A stretch of DNA of 25,128 nucleotides from BTRG01 sp036986275 (GTDB taxonomy: Bacteria > Pseudomonadota > Gammaproteobacteria > Acidiferrobacterales > SZUA-150): the NCBI GenBank assembly GCA_036986275.1, contig BTRG01000039.1, positions 1-25,128 of the forward strand, in the 5' to 3' direction. Each line of letters starts with the position of its first letter. Positions within the stretch are counted from its first letter, which is position 1. The notes beneath the pieces are model-generated. The model worked only from the letters and a program-made list of their open reading frames with translations, did no database searches and had not been told where the DNA came from. This document shows, one piece after another, positions 9,401-15,647 of this stretch. The translations under genes were made by a program, and so were the position numbers.

Positions 9401-10093
9401 TTAGACAAGACCGGCGTGATCCTGGGTGTTTATCGTCAGCAGACCGAAGGTCTGGGACTGGCCACCGCGCTGCAATTTTTTAATAGTGAGACCGAGGCAG
9501 GTGTAGTGGATACCCAGGGTAATCTGCGTTTGTCAGCAGCCTATCGTCCTTTCCGCAGTCGCTGGATTATCCTCAATAGGCTGGACCTGAAGTATGATGA
9601 GACACAGGACCCGGTGGGTGTGTCAATTATCACACGCAAGGCCATTAACAATCTGAACGCCAATGTGTTATTGAATCGGCGCAATCAAATCGCTCTGCAG
9701 TATGGAATCAAGTATGTACTCGATAATATTGATGGCGAAGGATATGACGGCATTACCCAGTTACTGGGAACCGAGTACCGATATGACCTGACCTCCAAGT
9801 GGGACATCGGTGTGCGTGCCGGGGCCCTGCATTCCGGCGCCAGTAACAACTATGAATATTCCTGGGGCCTATCTACGGGTTATAACGTCATGAAGAATGT
9901 TTGGCTGAGCGCCGGTTACAATGTCGAAGGTTTCGAGGACGGGGACTTCGCGGATGCCGGTTACACTGCCGCCGGCCCATATATCAAGTTCCGCATCTCA
10001 CTGGATCAACAGGCCGCGCGTAACACCCTGGCGTGGTGGGAAAAACGTGGAAAGTCTACTATCCGTTCGGCCGAACAAAAGCCTTTGAATTAA
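3404..10093 (+). CDS. Giant outer-membrane protein: DUF11 repeats, two OmpA-like domains, SdrD-B linker, C-terminal barrel region
   Basis: Encodes 2229 residues. It has a long signal peptide (cleavage after VVWA, ~residue 49). An Ig-like amino-terminal part follows, then a DUF11 domain (~385-507: SYQLRLENNNIGDITGITI, LPAGLRYQVGSARLDG). Next come a degenerate DUF11-like unit (~512-640), an OmpA-like domain (~664-780; HTD with Asp709, SEARARSV with Arg731, NRRVEV), an SdrD-B/Cna-B-like segment (~821-863), a third DUF11-like unit (~903-1003), and a second OmpA-like domain (~1036-1150; Asp1083, Arg1103). Beta-sandwich domains run to ~1390. From ~1400 to the end, short alternating strands rich in Tyr, Arg and Glu, including TLFGDFNTDLTVTELSRYSR and YNIDPEAGTIYFKEP, look like an outer-membrane barrel. 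The Asp/Arg pairs are those that bind diaminopimelate in OmpA-family domains, so periplasmic attachment to peptidoglycan is likely. I infer it anchors or exports the DUF11 proteins encoded just upstream. No strong ribosome site precedes ATG 3404, which suggests translational coupling. Confidence 0.85.
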   Translation: MKRLFNKLVACVTGMTSRLCRSRLWELHHSCRRVAMFFILSMVSAVVWAVPPTPGDIVSNTADLTFTGGSNSATATATTIVRTVSNIEFLKYAPGATAAVSVPVAPGQCSTSGSAAGPFVPTPGPSALDGTPIVLPASLDLIPVAVYKLGEPVFLRVVDADQNINPASVDSLLARVSVPGGDDELVRLFETGVDTGVFTGYLQSASGAATANDCAFNATNDDELTANYTDIFDGTDAAASTVLVDPYGMVFSSANGNPVDGAVVTLINANTGIPATVFGDDGVSNYPSTVTSGATATDSSGTLYTFPPGGYRFPFVAPGNYRLQVQNPAGFGGPSTVPTATLQALPGGPFAIVPGSRGEDFVVPVGPALHIDYPVDPISSAGLFLSKTVNKTEAGIGDFLSYQLRLENNNIGDITGITIRDVLPAGLRYQVGSARLDGVPMVDPVISTDGRSLQFDIGTLAGGVTTPVRYVVEVSSATPTGDAVNRATAFATAGLSSNAATATVKVKEDLFRTRSHIVGRVMVGNCDALIAPEGNVKIRMQSAAVAEEIHYSIRLEGSVVTIDDLSLIVNIPESLEYIKGSALVGKTPLADPEVDAEGLRFSLGNRSGNWSETLTLRARARPNAYGRFTTRAYGEFKTRASAQFSTPVAERQRTPVTENIFRDFPNVVWPKFDALAAVLRDIDKRMLDDFVKSYAGQSVQRLEVIGHTDSQRISRRGQNLFKDNYALSEARARSVADYLLQAFGLRPDQVTISGAGPDKPIASNETRQGKALNRRVEVNVETDQQREKTRFLILQEDSDIQTVNTRGESPGFEPATVGGSADGVAGIRLIMEDGRFVYTDEKGLYHFEGIKPGTHVVQLDTETIPETMEIFLCEQNSRVAGNPISRFVDVQGGTLWRADFYLRPKKAIRGSVGLRLQSDLEPSYLQYTLSLRGDALEYKNRRIVLTLPDAVTYQPGSAELDGKPLSDPVIEGNELRFNIGDTTVDPWTQKLLLRAHVYKGKAGEQETVAVMIFDTIAGKDQKSLTVDNALLRQASNVKRFIFNGGYDRTLAALTPIDKEKLDSIIAALDNKPVKHIYIAAHTDNLPLSKDAHFRNAQQLAAARARSIGQYLQGRLELFGRQIEAVGVGDEESLFGVRGSDNHAEIFFRLLNKDAPQHFNVSRGDSGYWDSTIEARVLPKFDSEEKKEAVSSISKLPAGFVGIKEGQQYPYPINSVRFKMKPNLKPRLLVDGAVVSNDRIGFTLRDNGTGAMLYTYTGVNFGDSGKHELKIQGIGPFGNARYEQTLTIVRTGIPVAIEVLEASGNIADGKTPVTLRLQALDDYREPIRSSFELEYDSVKLRPYDNKQLVPELRRATNKILMDEHGFVRFAPVSRSGLYTVTLKYGDIIKRVRVYVQPKFREDWILVGLAEGTAGYRTLSGNMESLEANDQKDELYTDGRLAFYAKGKVKGKWLLTVGYDSAREGNDPDRRLGQTINPDAYYTLYGDRTDSIYDAPSSEKLYVRIETDKFYTLFGDFNTDLTVTELSRYSRSLTGLKSEYHDDRFDVSAFVSQTEQGFVKDEIRGDGTSGLYRLSRQKILINSEKITIEIRDRFRSEQIISTRQLVRYIDYNIDPEAGTIYFKEPVASQDENFNPVYIVADYEVISEAERSITAGGRAAMRFQEGRGEVGATVVSEGTEGAEGELVGVDARYWVGRNTEIRAEVAGSKQNSGNIERDGNAYLAEVQHHGEQLNVKAYAREQEAGFGLGQQKGSETGTRKLGTDARYRYSERITIKGEAWHEEVLSTDANRDVANAEVQYKKDLYILSSGLRYARDKDANDIEKASQLVTGGVSRELFSKRLRLRANGEAAVGDNSNPDFPSRFILGGDYRVTQSADVFAEQEFTYGENQDSNSTRIGIRSALWSQASVTSSIENQSSENGPRTFANLGLTQGLEVNENLRLDFGLDRTQTTRDPGDVPFNNNVPPASGSVNDDFTTASVGATYKDVDWSGTFRTEARDGEQLDKTGVILGVYRQQTEGLGLATALQFFNSETEAGVVDTQGNLRLSAAYRPFRSRWIILNRLDLKYDETQDPVGVSIITRKAINNLNANVLLNRRNQIALQYGIKYVLDNIDGEGYDGITQLLGTEYRYDLTSKWDIGVRAGALHSGASNNYEYSWGLSTGYNVMKNVWLSAGYNVEGFEDGDFADAGYTAAGPYIKFRISLDQQAARNTLAWWEKRGKSTIRSAEQKPLN

Positions 10094-10887
10094 TCGCAGG
10101 GTCTGAAGCCCTGCGCCCCCCAGCTTGCAGCGATGTCGCGAACCGGGAATTCCTGGCGTAATATTTCGCCGCTAATCTTGTTGACTAGATAACGGGTTTC
10201 AACAATATCTATCTGCCCACAGGGTTGCCCGTTTGCAGGCAGCCAATGCGCTTCACGTAATGTTTGTTGCCAGTTATCACCGCTATCTGAGGTGGTGCTG
10301 GATAAAACCGTATTACCCCAGTTATTGGCATAACTAAAGGTCCACAGGTATTCGACCAGGGTCCTGGCGTTGTCGGCATCTACCGGGCGCAAGTTAATAA
10401 CACCCTGTAGGCGGCTATCCAGCAAGGGGCTGCGATCAATAAAGCTGCACTTAAATACACGATCCAGATATCGCACATTGTTGTTATCCACATCGTTACG
10501 CATAAACTCGAAATACAGCATTGTTTCCTGTGTAGCTATGACAACGGCCCCGCCCGCCTGGCGTGAACTGGCGGTGATGACCCAATCATGCGCCTGCTGA
10601 CTGTCATATGAGCATAGGTCATAGCTGTAGCTGGTAGCACTTGATAGCATGGTGTTTTTGATATGGCTGATGCTGTAGAAGGCGTCGTTTGGCTGGTCTT
10701 CCTGATAGAAGCCTTCAGGTGTACGAATGTCCCGGTTCAGCCTATCGAATATCATTCGCTCTTCGTTGTTGTTTTCAGTCGCTTGGGTGGAGTTGCTTTG
10801 ATTGCCACCACAGGATATCAGCACACTCATCACCATGAGTGAGAACATCCCGCGTATTCCATAGATTAAATATTGTAATCGCACCAT
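10090..10887 (-). CDS. Predicted lipoprotein of unknown function
   Basis: Encodes 265 residues. The amino terminus (MVRLQYLIYG..., hydrophobic MFSLMVMSVLISC, then GG) is a lipoprotein signal with Cys26 as the likely lipidated residue; an internal Met14 could also start it. After a Gln/Asn/Thr/Glu-rich linker, the mature domain has four more cysteines (in LCSYD, FKCSF, PCGQ and at the C-terminus RPCD), enough for two disulfides in the periplasm. Many Trp and Tyr residues suggest a compact globular fold. I do not recognise the family. Its TAA and the TAA of the giant gene overlap in TTAA at 10090-10093, so transcripts from both sides would overlap. A link with the surface cluster is possible but rests only on position. 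Confidence 0.75.
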   Translation of the reverse strand: MVRLQYLIYGIRGMFSLMVMSVLISCGGNQSNSTQATENNNEERMIFDRLNRDIRTPEGFYQEDQPNDAFYSISHIKNTMLSSATSYSYDLCSYDSQQAHDWVITASSRQAGGAVVIATQETMLYFEFMRNDVDNNNVRYLDRVFKCSFIDRSPLLDSRLQGVINLRPVDADNARTLVEYLWTFSYANNWGNTVLSSTTSDSGDNWQQTLREAHWLPANGQPCGQIDIVETRYLVNKISGEILRQEFPVRDIAASWGAQGFRPCD

Positions 10888-10969
10888 AAGCTTTCTGTCG
10901 CGTCGGTTCGCGAACTCAAGCTATATCGGCACAATTTTGTTTAGACTTTAAGGTAAAGGCTGTTCTCTA

Positions 10970-10985
10970 TGGCAAATATTTGCCA
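10970..10985. promoter_or_regulatory. 16-bp perfect palindrome, possible operator
   Basis: TGGCAAATATTTGCCA is a perfect palindrome in the 158-base gap between trmL and the lipoprotein gene, about 85 bases upstream of the lipoprotein start. Its position and dyad symmetry fit a dimeric regulator site. No regulator can be named and no strong sigma-70 boxes stand out beside it. Confidence 0.3.
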
Positions 10986-11045
10986 GGTCTATTGCCGGGT
11001 TAGGTCATTAAACATAGTAAAATAGATAAATCTTTTATCTGTGTA

Positions 11046-11510
11046 TCAGTTCAGATGGGGGAAATTATTTTGTCGCAAGGCCTCATAAAGCACGATAGCC
11101 ACGGTGTTGGATAAATTCAGACTGCGGCTGCCTGGGGCCATGGGTAATCGCAATCTATGTTCGGACTTGAATGACTCCAGTATGTTCGCGGGAAGACCAC
11201 GTGATTCAGGGCCAAACAATAATGCATCATTCTCTCTGTAAGTCACCTGGTGGTAAGCTGTTTTAGCCTTGGTGCTCAGCGCGTACAGGCACCCAGGGTG
11301 CACTTGATCGATAAAGTCCCGCAAATCTTCAAACTCATTCACGCTTGAGAACTCGTGATAATCCAGTCCGGCACGGCGCAATTGTTTGTCATGCATAGCA
11401 AAACCCAAAGGTTTAATAAGGTGCAAATGACTGGATGTATTCGCACAGAGTCGAATGATGTTGCCCGTATTTGGCGGGATCTCGGGTTCATATAACACTA
11501 TATGGATCAT
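11046..11510 (-). CDS. trmL: tRNA (cytidine/uridine-34-2'-O)-methyltransferase TrmL (YibK family)
   Basis: Encodes 154 residues, the usual length of the family. This SPOUT-class enzyme uses S-adenosylmethionine to methylate the 2'-hydroxyl of the wobble base of certain tRNA-Leu species in the cytoplasm. The diagnostic motifs are present: an amino-terminal EPEIPPNTGNIIRLCANT, central LLFGPESRGLP (cofactor-knot loop), then LRLPM and a C-terminal SRSLNLSNTVAIVLYEALRQ that forms the trefoil knot. There is no appended tRNA-binding domain, as expected for YibK-type proteins. The gene is divergent from the msh operon; its ATG lies 11 bases from the putative sigma-54 box, so its own promoter must share the 147-base gap before mshE. 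It is a housekeeping gene, not part of the pilus system. Confidence 0.95.
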   Translation of the reverse strand: MIHIVLYEPEIPPNTGNIIRLCANTSSHLHLIKPLGFAMHDKQLRRAGLDYHEFSSVNEFEDLRDFIDQVHPGCLYALSTKAKTAYHQVTYRENDALLFGPESRGLPANILESFKSEHRLRLPMAPGSRSLNLSNTVAIVLYEALRQNNFPHLN

Positions 11511-11521
11511 GGAAAACTCAC

Positions 11522-11537
11522 TGGCCTGAAATTTGCA
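11522..11537 (+). promoter_or_regulatory. Candidate sigma-54 (RpoN) promoter of the msh operon
   Basis: TGGCCTGAAATTTGCA matches the -24/-12 pattern TGGC-(A/C)-(C/T)-N5-TTGCA, with the essential GG and GC separated by exactly 10 bases. Transcription would start near 11548-11550, leaving a leader of about 110 bases before the mshE ATG at 11658. No convincing sigma-70 promoter is visible in the gap. The position, before the first gene of a long same-strand operon, supports it. RpoN control of type IV pilin genes is known in other bacteria; its use here is inferred. Confidence 0.45.
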
Positions 11538-11657
11538 GCCAACACGTAATTATTCTACATGTCAATTATTTGGCGTGTATTTAAGTATGGATATTCTCGG
11601 CCGATATTAGATCAGTTAGTGCAGGGAAAAATCTACTACCAGTTACGAGGAAGCGGT

Positions 11658-13391
11658 ATGGGCTACGCTGTCGAGGCGCGACCACAAAAAATACGCAAAG
11701 TACGCATAGGCGATCTGTTGATTACCAACGGCATTATTACGCCTGGTCAACTGACAGCAGCCCTGGCGACCCAGAAACAGACAGGCAGAAAACTGGGCAG
11801 TGTACTGGTGGAAAGTGGTTTTGTGTCAGAAGAGCAGCTTTTAACACTGTTGGCGCAGCAGTTACAGATCCCTTATATCGACCTGAAACGCTACCATTAT
11901 GATCCGGATGTGGTGCGTCTTATTCCCGAGACCCACGCCCGGCGTTTTCGCGCCATTGCCCTGGAAGATAAACCGGAGGGTCTACTAATAGGACTTGCGG
12001 ACCCGACGGATATATCCGCATATGATGAATTGTCCAGGGTGGTTGGCCGTAATATCCGCCTTGCGGTGGTCAATGAAGACGATCTTCTCAGAACCGTTGA
12101 CCAGGTCTATCGTCGTACTGATGAGATCAGTGGCCTCGCCGTCGAACTGGAGCAGGAACTGGCCCGCGATCAGGTTGATCTCGGGGACCTGGTGGGCGAT
12201 GACAAAGTCACCGACGCCCCTGTTGTTCGATTAATCCAGAGTTTGTTCGAAGACGCCATGCAGGTGAATGCCTCCGATATTCATATTGAACCGGAAGAAA
12301 AAGAAGTACGCATACGTTTTCGGCTTGACGGCGTTTTGCGCGTACAAACCACTGCCGACCAGCGCATTGCTGGCGCCCTGGTTTCGCGACTGAAGTTAAT
12401 GGCGGGCCTGGATATCTCAGAGCGGAGGTTACCACAGGACGGGCGTTGTCAGGTGCGTGTGCGTGAGCGTGTCATCGATGTGCGTGTCTCTACAGTGCCG
12501 TTGCAATATGGCGAGTCTGTAGTCATGCGGCTTCTGAATCAGTCTGCCGGGGTTATGGACCTGGAAAGCCTGGGCATGGAAGGCGATGTGTTGGTACGTT
12601 TTCGCAAGCTGATCTATGCCCCCCATGGCATGGTCCTGGTGACCGGACCTACAGGTAGCGGCAAAACCACTACACTCTATGGCGCGCTGCAGGAACTCAA
12701 TCGACCGGAAACAAAGATCATCACGGTTGAGGATCCTATCGAATATCATTTTTCCGGTATCAATCAGATCCAAGTGAAACCGCGTATCGATCTGACCTTT
12801 GCGCGTGTCATGCGCGCCATATTACGCCAGGATCCTGACATCATTCTTGTCGGTGAGATGCGCGATAAAGAGACCATGGAGATCGGCCTGCGTGCCGCCA
12901 TGACGGGTCACCTGGTGTTATCGACCTTGCACACCAATGATGCAATTTCTACAGCCTTGAGGTTGAGTGATATGGGCGCCGAGCCCTATCTGGTGGCTGC
13001 TTCATTGCGCGGTGTACTGGCACAACGATTGGTGCGTCGTGTGTGTGAAAGTTGTGCTATGCCTTCCCCGTTGAATTCCTTAATGGAAAGAATGGTGACC
13101 ACGGAGTTAGGTGATTACGGCGGTGAGTTGACCTTTAAGCGCGGCGCAGGTTGTACGCATTGTAATAACACTGGTTATCAGGGTCGTATCCCGGTATTTG
13201 AATTTCTGGAGCTGGATGAGGAGCTCGTTGAGTCTTTGCAAAAAGATGACCCGGCACAGTTTTTACGTCTTGCCCGCGGTAAGCCGGAATACCGCAGCCT
13301 GAAACGCAGCGTTATCGAGTTGGCTGCCAGGGGGTTGACCACTATGGATCAGGTGGCGCGCGTCACTTATGGTATGCAGGAGCGTCGGTAA
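11658..13391 (+). CDS. mshE: MSHA pilus assembly ATPase MshE with cyclic-di-GMP-binding MshEN domain
   Basis: Encodes 577 residues. The frame is open from 11559, but ATG 11658 has GAGG 7 bases upstream and places KVRIGDLLI near the amino terminus, as in the family. MshE is the GspE/PilB-type hexameric ATPase that drives pilus polymerisation at the inner membrane. Residues 16-39 and 45-68 are the two 24-residue MshEN motifs (RIGDLL...Q and KLGSVL...Q) that bind cyclic-di-GMP; the second starts with Lys rather than Arg. The ATPase core shows Walker A GPTGSGKTTT (~330), the Asp-box TVEDPIEYH (~355), Walker B ILVGEMRD (~398), the His-box LSTLHTND, and a zinc tetracysteine (CESC ... CTHC, ~463-502). 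It is the first gene of the operon, with mshG one base after its stop. Confidence 0.96.
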   Translation: MGYAVEARPQKIRKVRIGDLLITNGIITPGQLTAALATQKQTGRKLGSVLVESGFVSEEQLLTLLAQQLQIPYIDLKRYHYDPDVVRLIPETHARRFRAIALEDKPEGLLIGLADPTDISAYDELSRVVGRNIRLAVVNEDDLLRTVDQVYRRTDEISGLAVELEQELARDQVDLGDLVGDDKVTDAPVVRLIQSLFEDAMQVNASDIHIEPEEKEVRIRFRLDGVLRVQTTADQRIAGALVSRLKLMAGLDISERRLPQDGRCQVRVRERVIDVRVSTVPLQYGESVVMRLLNQSAGVMDLESLGMEGDVLVRFRKLIYAPHGMVLVTGPTGSGKTTTLYGALQELNRPETKIITVEDPIEYHFSGINQIQVKPRIDLTFARVMRAILRQDPDIILVGEMRDKETMEIGLRAAMTGHLVLSTLHTNDAISTALRLSDMGAEPYLVAASLRGVLAQRLVRRVCESCAMPSPLNSLMERMVTTELGDYGGELTFKRGAGCTHCNNTGYQGRIPVFEFLELDEELVESLQKDDPAQFLRLARGKPEYRSLKRSVIELAARGLTTMDQVARVTYGMQERR

Positions 13392-13392
13392 G

Positions 13393-14628
13393 ATGGCGGT
13401 CTTTCATTACAAGGGACGCGATCAGCTGGGCGCTAAAGTCAATGGCCATATCGAGGCGGCCAACGCGGACGGTGCTGCCAGCCAGTTAATGGGGCGGGGC
13501 ATAACACCGCTGGATATTCTGGCAGGGCGTGACAGTAAGGCCTGGTGGGACCAATTACAGGAGCAGCTGCGCTATCGCAGCATAGATCTGACCGATCTGA
13601 TTTTCTTTTGCCGCCAGATGTACACGTTGCAACATGCGGGTGTGCCCATATTACAGGGTCTTCGCGGGTTGCAAGCCTCTACCCGTAACCCAGCCTTTGC
13701 CGAAGTAATTGGCGGCCTGGCAGCGGCCCTGGACAGCGGTCTCGATTTGACTGGCGCCCTGCGGCGTTATTCCAAGGTGTTTCCAAGATTATTTATTAGC
13801 CTGGTCGAGGTCGGCGAGACAACGGGTGGACTGGATACTGCGTTTCTGCAATTAGCGCAATATCTGGAATTAGAGAAAGAGACGCGACAGCGTCTGAAAT
13901 CTGCGTTCAGGTATCCCTCTTTTGTGTTGATTGCGATCGGTGCTGCCTTGTTAGTGATCAATCTGTTTGTGATCCCTTCCTTTGCTACGGTGTACGCAGG
14001 TTTTGGCGCCGAGTTGCCGTGGGCCACACGCACTATCGTGGCGATGTCTGAATTCACTACCAGGTTCTGGCCGGCATTGTTACTGGGCTCCGCGGCTGTG
14101 TTTATAGGCACGGGCTTCTACATCAAGGGCGAGTCAGGACGACTGAAGTGGGACCGTTACAAACTTAAATTACCCGTCGTCGGTGACATCATTTTTGCCG
14201 CGACCCTAGGTCGTTATGCACGTATCCTTGCCATGGTGATCCGGTCTGGTGTGCCCCTTGTGCAGGGCATGTCTGTGATCAGTCGCGCTGTTGATAACGA
14301 GTATGTAGGCCAAAGTATCCGGGATATGCGCGTCGGTGTGGAGCGGGGTGAAAGCCTGACCCAAACTGCCGCCGCCAGCGGTCTGTTCCCAGCCGTGGTA
14401 TTGCAAATGTTGTCGGTAGGTGAACAAACCGGTGTATTGGATGAACTGATGGAAGAGGTTGCGCAATACTATGAACGGGAAGTCGACTATGCGCTCAAGA
14501 ATCTCAGTACGGCTATTGAGCCCATATTAATCATTGCGATTGGTGGCCTGGTATTACTACTGGCCCTGGGCGTGTTTCTACCGATGTGGAATATGGCCTC
14601 CGTCATGGGTGTAGGGGGAGCCGGCTGA
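13393..14628 (+). CDS. mshG: MSHA inner-membrane platform protein MshG (GspF/PilC family)
   Basis: Encodes 411 residues. ATG 13393 follows the mshE stop by one base and has AGGAG at 13378-13382; it gives the family start MAVFHYKGRD. MshG is the polytopic platform on which the ATPase acts to add pilins. Two T2SF domains are visible: the first with LIFFCRQMYTLQHAGVPILQ and LVEVGETTGGLD, the second with LGRYARILAMVIRSGVPLVQ and MLSVGEQTGVLDE. Transmembrane stretches are seen near SFVLIAIGAALLVINLFVI, FWPALLLGSAAVFIGTGF and ILIIAIGGLVLLLALGVFL. The length is normal for the family. The gene following overlaps its stop (TGATG). Confidence 0.95.
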   Translation: MAVFHYKGRDQLGAKVNGHIEAANADGAASQLMGRGITPLDILAGRDSKAWWDQLQEQLRYRSIDLTDLIFFCRQMYTLQHAGVPILQGLRGLQASTRNPAFAEVIGGLAAALDSGLDLTGALRRYSKVFPRLFISLVEVGETTGGLDTAFLQLAQYLELEKETRQRLKSAFRYPSFVLIAIGAALLVINLFVIPSFATVYAGFGAELPWATRTIVAMSEFTTRFWPALLLGSAAVFIGTGFYIKGESGRLKWDRYKLKLPVVGDIIFAATLGRYARILAMVIRSGVPLVQGMSVISRAVDNEYVGQSIRDMRVGVERGESLTQTAAASGLFPAVVLQMLSVGEQTGVLDELMEEVAQYYEREVDYALKNLSTAIEPILIIAIGGLVLLLALGVFLPMWNMASVMGVGGAG

Positions 14629-15164
14629 TGTTTCCATACCAACTTCGTAATTTAAAACAGGGAAACAACGGCTTTAGTCTGTTGGAGCTCATCGTAGTAA
14701 TTTCCATTACCGCCGTGCTGGCAGGAATACTGTTGTCACGTATTCCGCAATGGCAGGCGCAGGCAGAAAAGGCAGCCATGAATAGTGTCGTCGGTGCTCT
14801 GCGTAGCGCCCTGGGTATTAAGGTGGCGGCCTATGTTGCCAAGAATAATGTTGATGCAATCTATTCCCTGTCCGGCGGTAATCCCATGGAGTATCTGGCT
14901 GAAACACCAATCAATTATCTTGGCGTGATTAGTGGTGCTGGGGAAACATTGGCCGGTTCATGGTACTTCGATCCGGCGGCCCACACCATAGTCTATCGTG
15001 TGCGCAACGAAGCATTCTTTTCAGGTGGTATGGCCGAGCCTGGTCGCGCGCGCTTTCGTATAGACCTGGTATTCGCAAATGCCGTAACGAAAAGAAAGCA
15101 AAGACGTCACCAGCCATCAGGAGTCAGGCTGGCAGCAGTGGAGAGGTATGAGTGGAGTTTGTAG
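14628..15164 (+). CDS. Type IV minor prepilin in the mshF/mshB position
   Basis: Encodes 178 residues. ATG 14628 overlaps the mshG stop and has a GGGGGAG site 7 bases upstream. The leader ends in NNG, followed by FSLLELIVVISITAVLAGI, a class III prepilin signal with Glu at +5 after the cleavage glycine; PilD-type peptidase, not encoded here, would process it. The globular part contains NYLGVISGAGE and GSWYFDPAAHTIVYRVRNE, and ends in a basic tail. In Vibrio the genes between mshG and mshA are mshF and mshB. This protein has the prepilin head of MshB, but its body is unlike MshA, whereas MshB resembles MshA. I therefore do not give it a symbol. It is likely a minor pilin in the tip or initiation complex. 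Confidence 0.85.
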   Translation: MFPYQLRNLKQGNNGFSLLELIVVISITAVLAGILLSRIPQWQAQAEKAAMNSVVGALRSALGIKVAAYVAKNNVDAIYSLSGGNPMEYLAETPINYLGVISGAGETLAGSWYFDPAAHTIVYRVRNEAFFSGGMAEPGRARFRIDLVFANAVTKRKQRRHQPSGVRLAAVERYEWSL

Positions 15165-15228
15165 TTCAAATGGCGTGTTGCTCTTGCGAGTTGCACGTTG
15201 ATATCAGCAACCTAAGCACAATGTAAAC

Positions 15229-15233
15229 AGGAG
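15229..15233 (+). promoter_or_regulatory. Strong ribosome-binding site of the major pilin gene
   Basis: AGGAG lies 7 bases before the mshA ATG, the optimal spacing. It sits at the end of a 76-base gap, the longest inside the operon. The gap also holds repeated GTTG(C) and GCAAC words that could pair, and could house an extra promoter for the abundant pilin, although no clear -10 box is visible. Confidence 0.6.
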
Positions 15234-15240
15234 TAGTGTT

Positions 15241-15612
15241 ATGAAAGCAAGTCAATCAGGTTTTACGTTAATCGAACTGGTTATCGTAATTGTTATTCTC
15301 GGCATACTGGCCGCCGCCGCGGTGCCACAGTTTGTAGACATCGCACCGGAAGCGCAGCAGGCCGCGACCGATGGTGTAGCAGGCGCGCTGAATTCCGCGG
15401 CAGCAGTGAATTATGGTGTGCGTAAGGCCAATAGCGCCAAGGGTGTAGCCGTTACTAATTGTAACGAGGTACAAAATGCATTGCAGGGTGGAATACCGGC
15501 TGGCTATACCGTGGCCGCCGCCGCAATTGTTGCCGATGCCTCCGCAACATGTACGGTCACGCGTACGGCTACCGGTGAGACTGCAAATTTTACAGGCATC
15601 GGGATTGTTTAA
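15241..15612 (+). CDS. mshA: MSHA major pilin MshA
   Basis: Encodes 123 residues. The short leader MKASQSG is followed by FTLIELVIVIVILGILAAAAVPQF, the conserved type IVa pilin N-terminal helix with Glu at +5 and the PQF motif seen in MshA. After cleavage the helix sits in the inner membrane before assembly. The domain EAQQAATDGVAGALNSAAAVNYG is typical of MshA. Cys74 and Cys104 probably form the disulfide-bonded D-loop. The protein is shorter than the Vibrio MshA (about 170 residues), so the variable surface-exposed part is small. The ribosome site is strong, as expected for the main structural subunit. Its position after the platform gene and before mshC supports the call over other prepilins. 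Confidence 0.9.
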   Translation: MKASQSGFTLIELVIVIVILGILAAAAVPQFVDIAPEAQQAATDGVAGALNSAAAVNYGVRKANSAKGVAVTNCNEVQNALQGGIPAGYTVAAAAIVADASATCTVTRTATGETANFTGIGIV

Positions 15613-15647
15613 CGGTTCTCGATTCCGTGCACAGTAACAATATATCA

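Noticed and set aside
10898..10913. TCGCG/CGCGA inverted repeat just before the lipoprotein start
   Set aside because: Five-base arms are too short to separate from chance.
11010..11045. AT-rich inverted repeat AGATAAA-TCT-TTTATCT downstream of trmL as a terminator
   Set aside because: The stem is only seven bases with one G-C pair and lacks a T-run in the trmL direction.
11559..11657. 33-codon extension of MshE from ATG 11559
   Set aside because: It starts only about 10 bases after the predicted transcription start, is unlike any MshE amino terminus, and the ATG at 11658 has the better ribosome site.
15613..15647. Terminator or attenuator after mshA, often seen behind major pilin genes
   Set aside because: Only a four-base ACGG/CCGT pairing is visible and there is no T-run.
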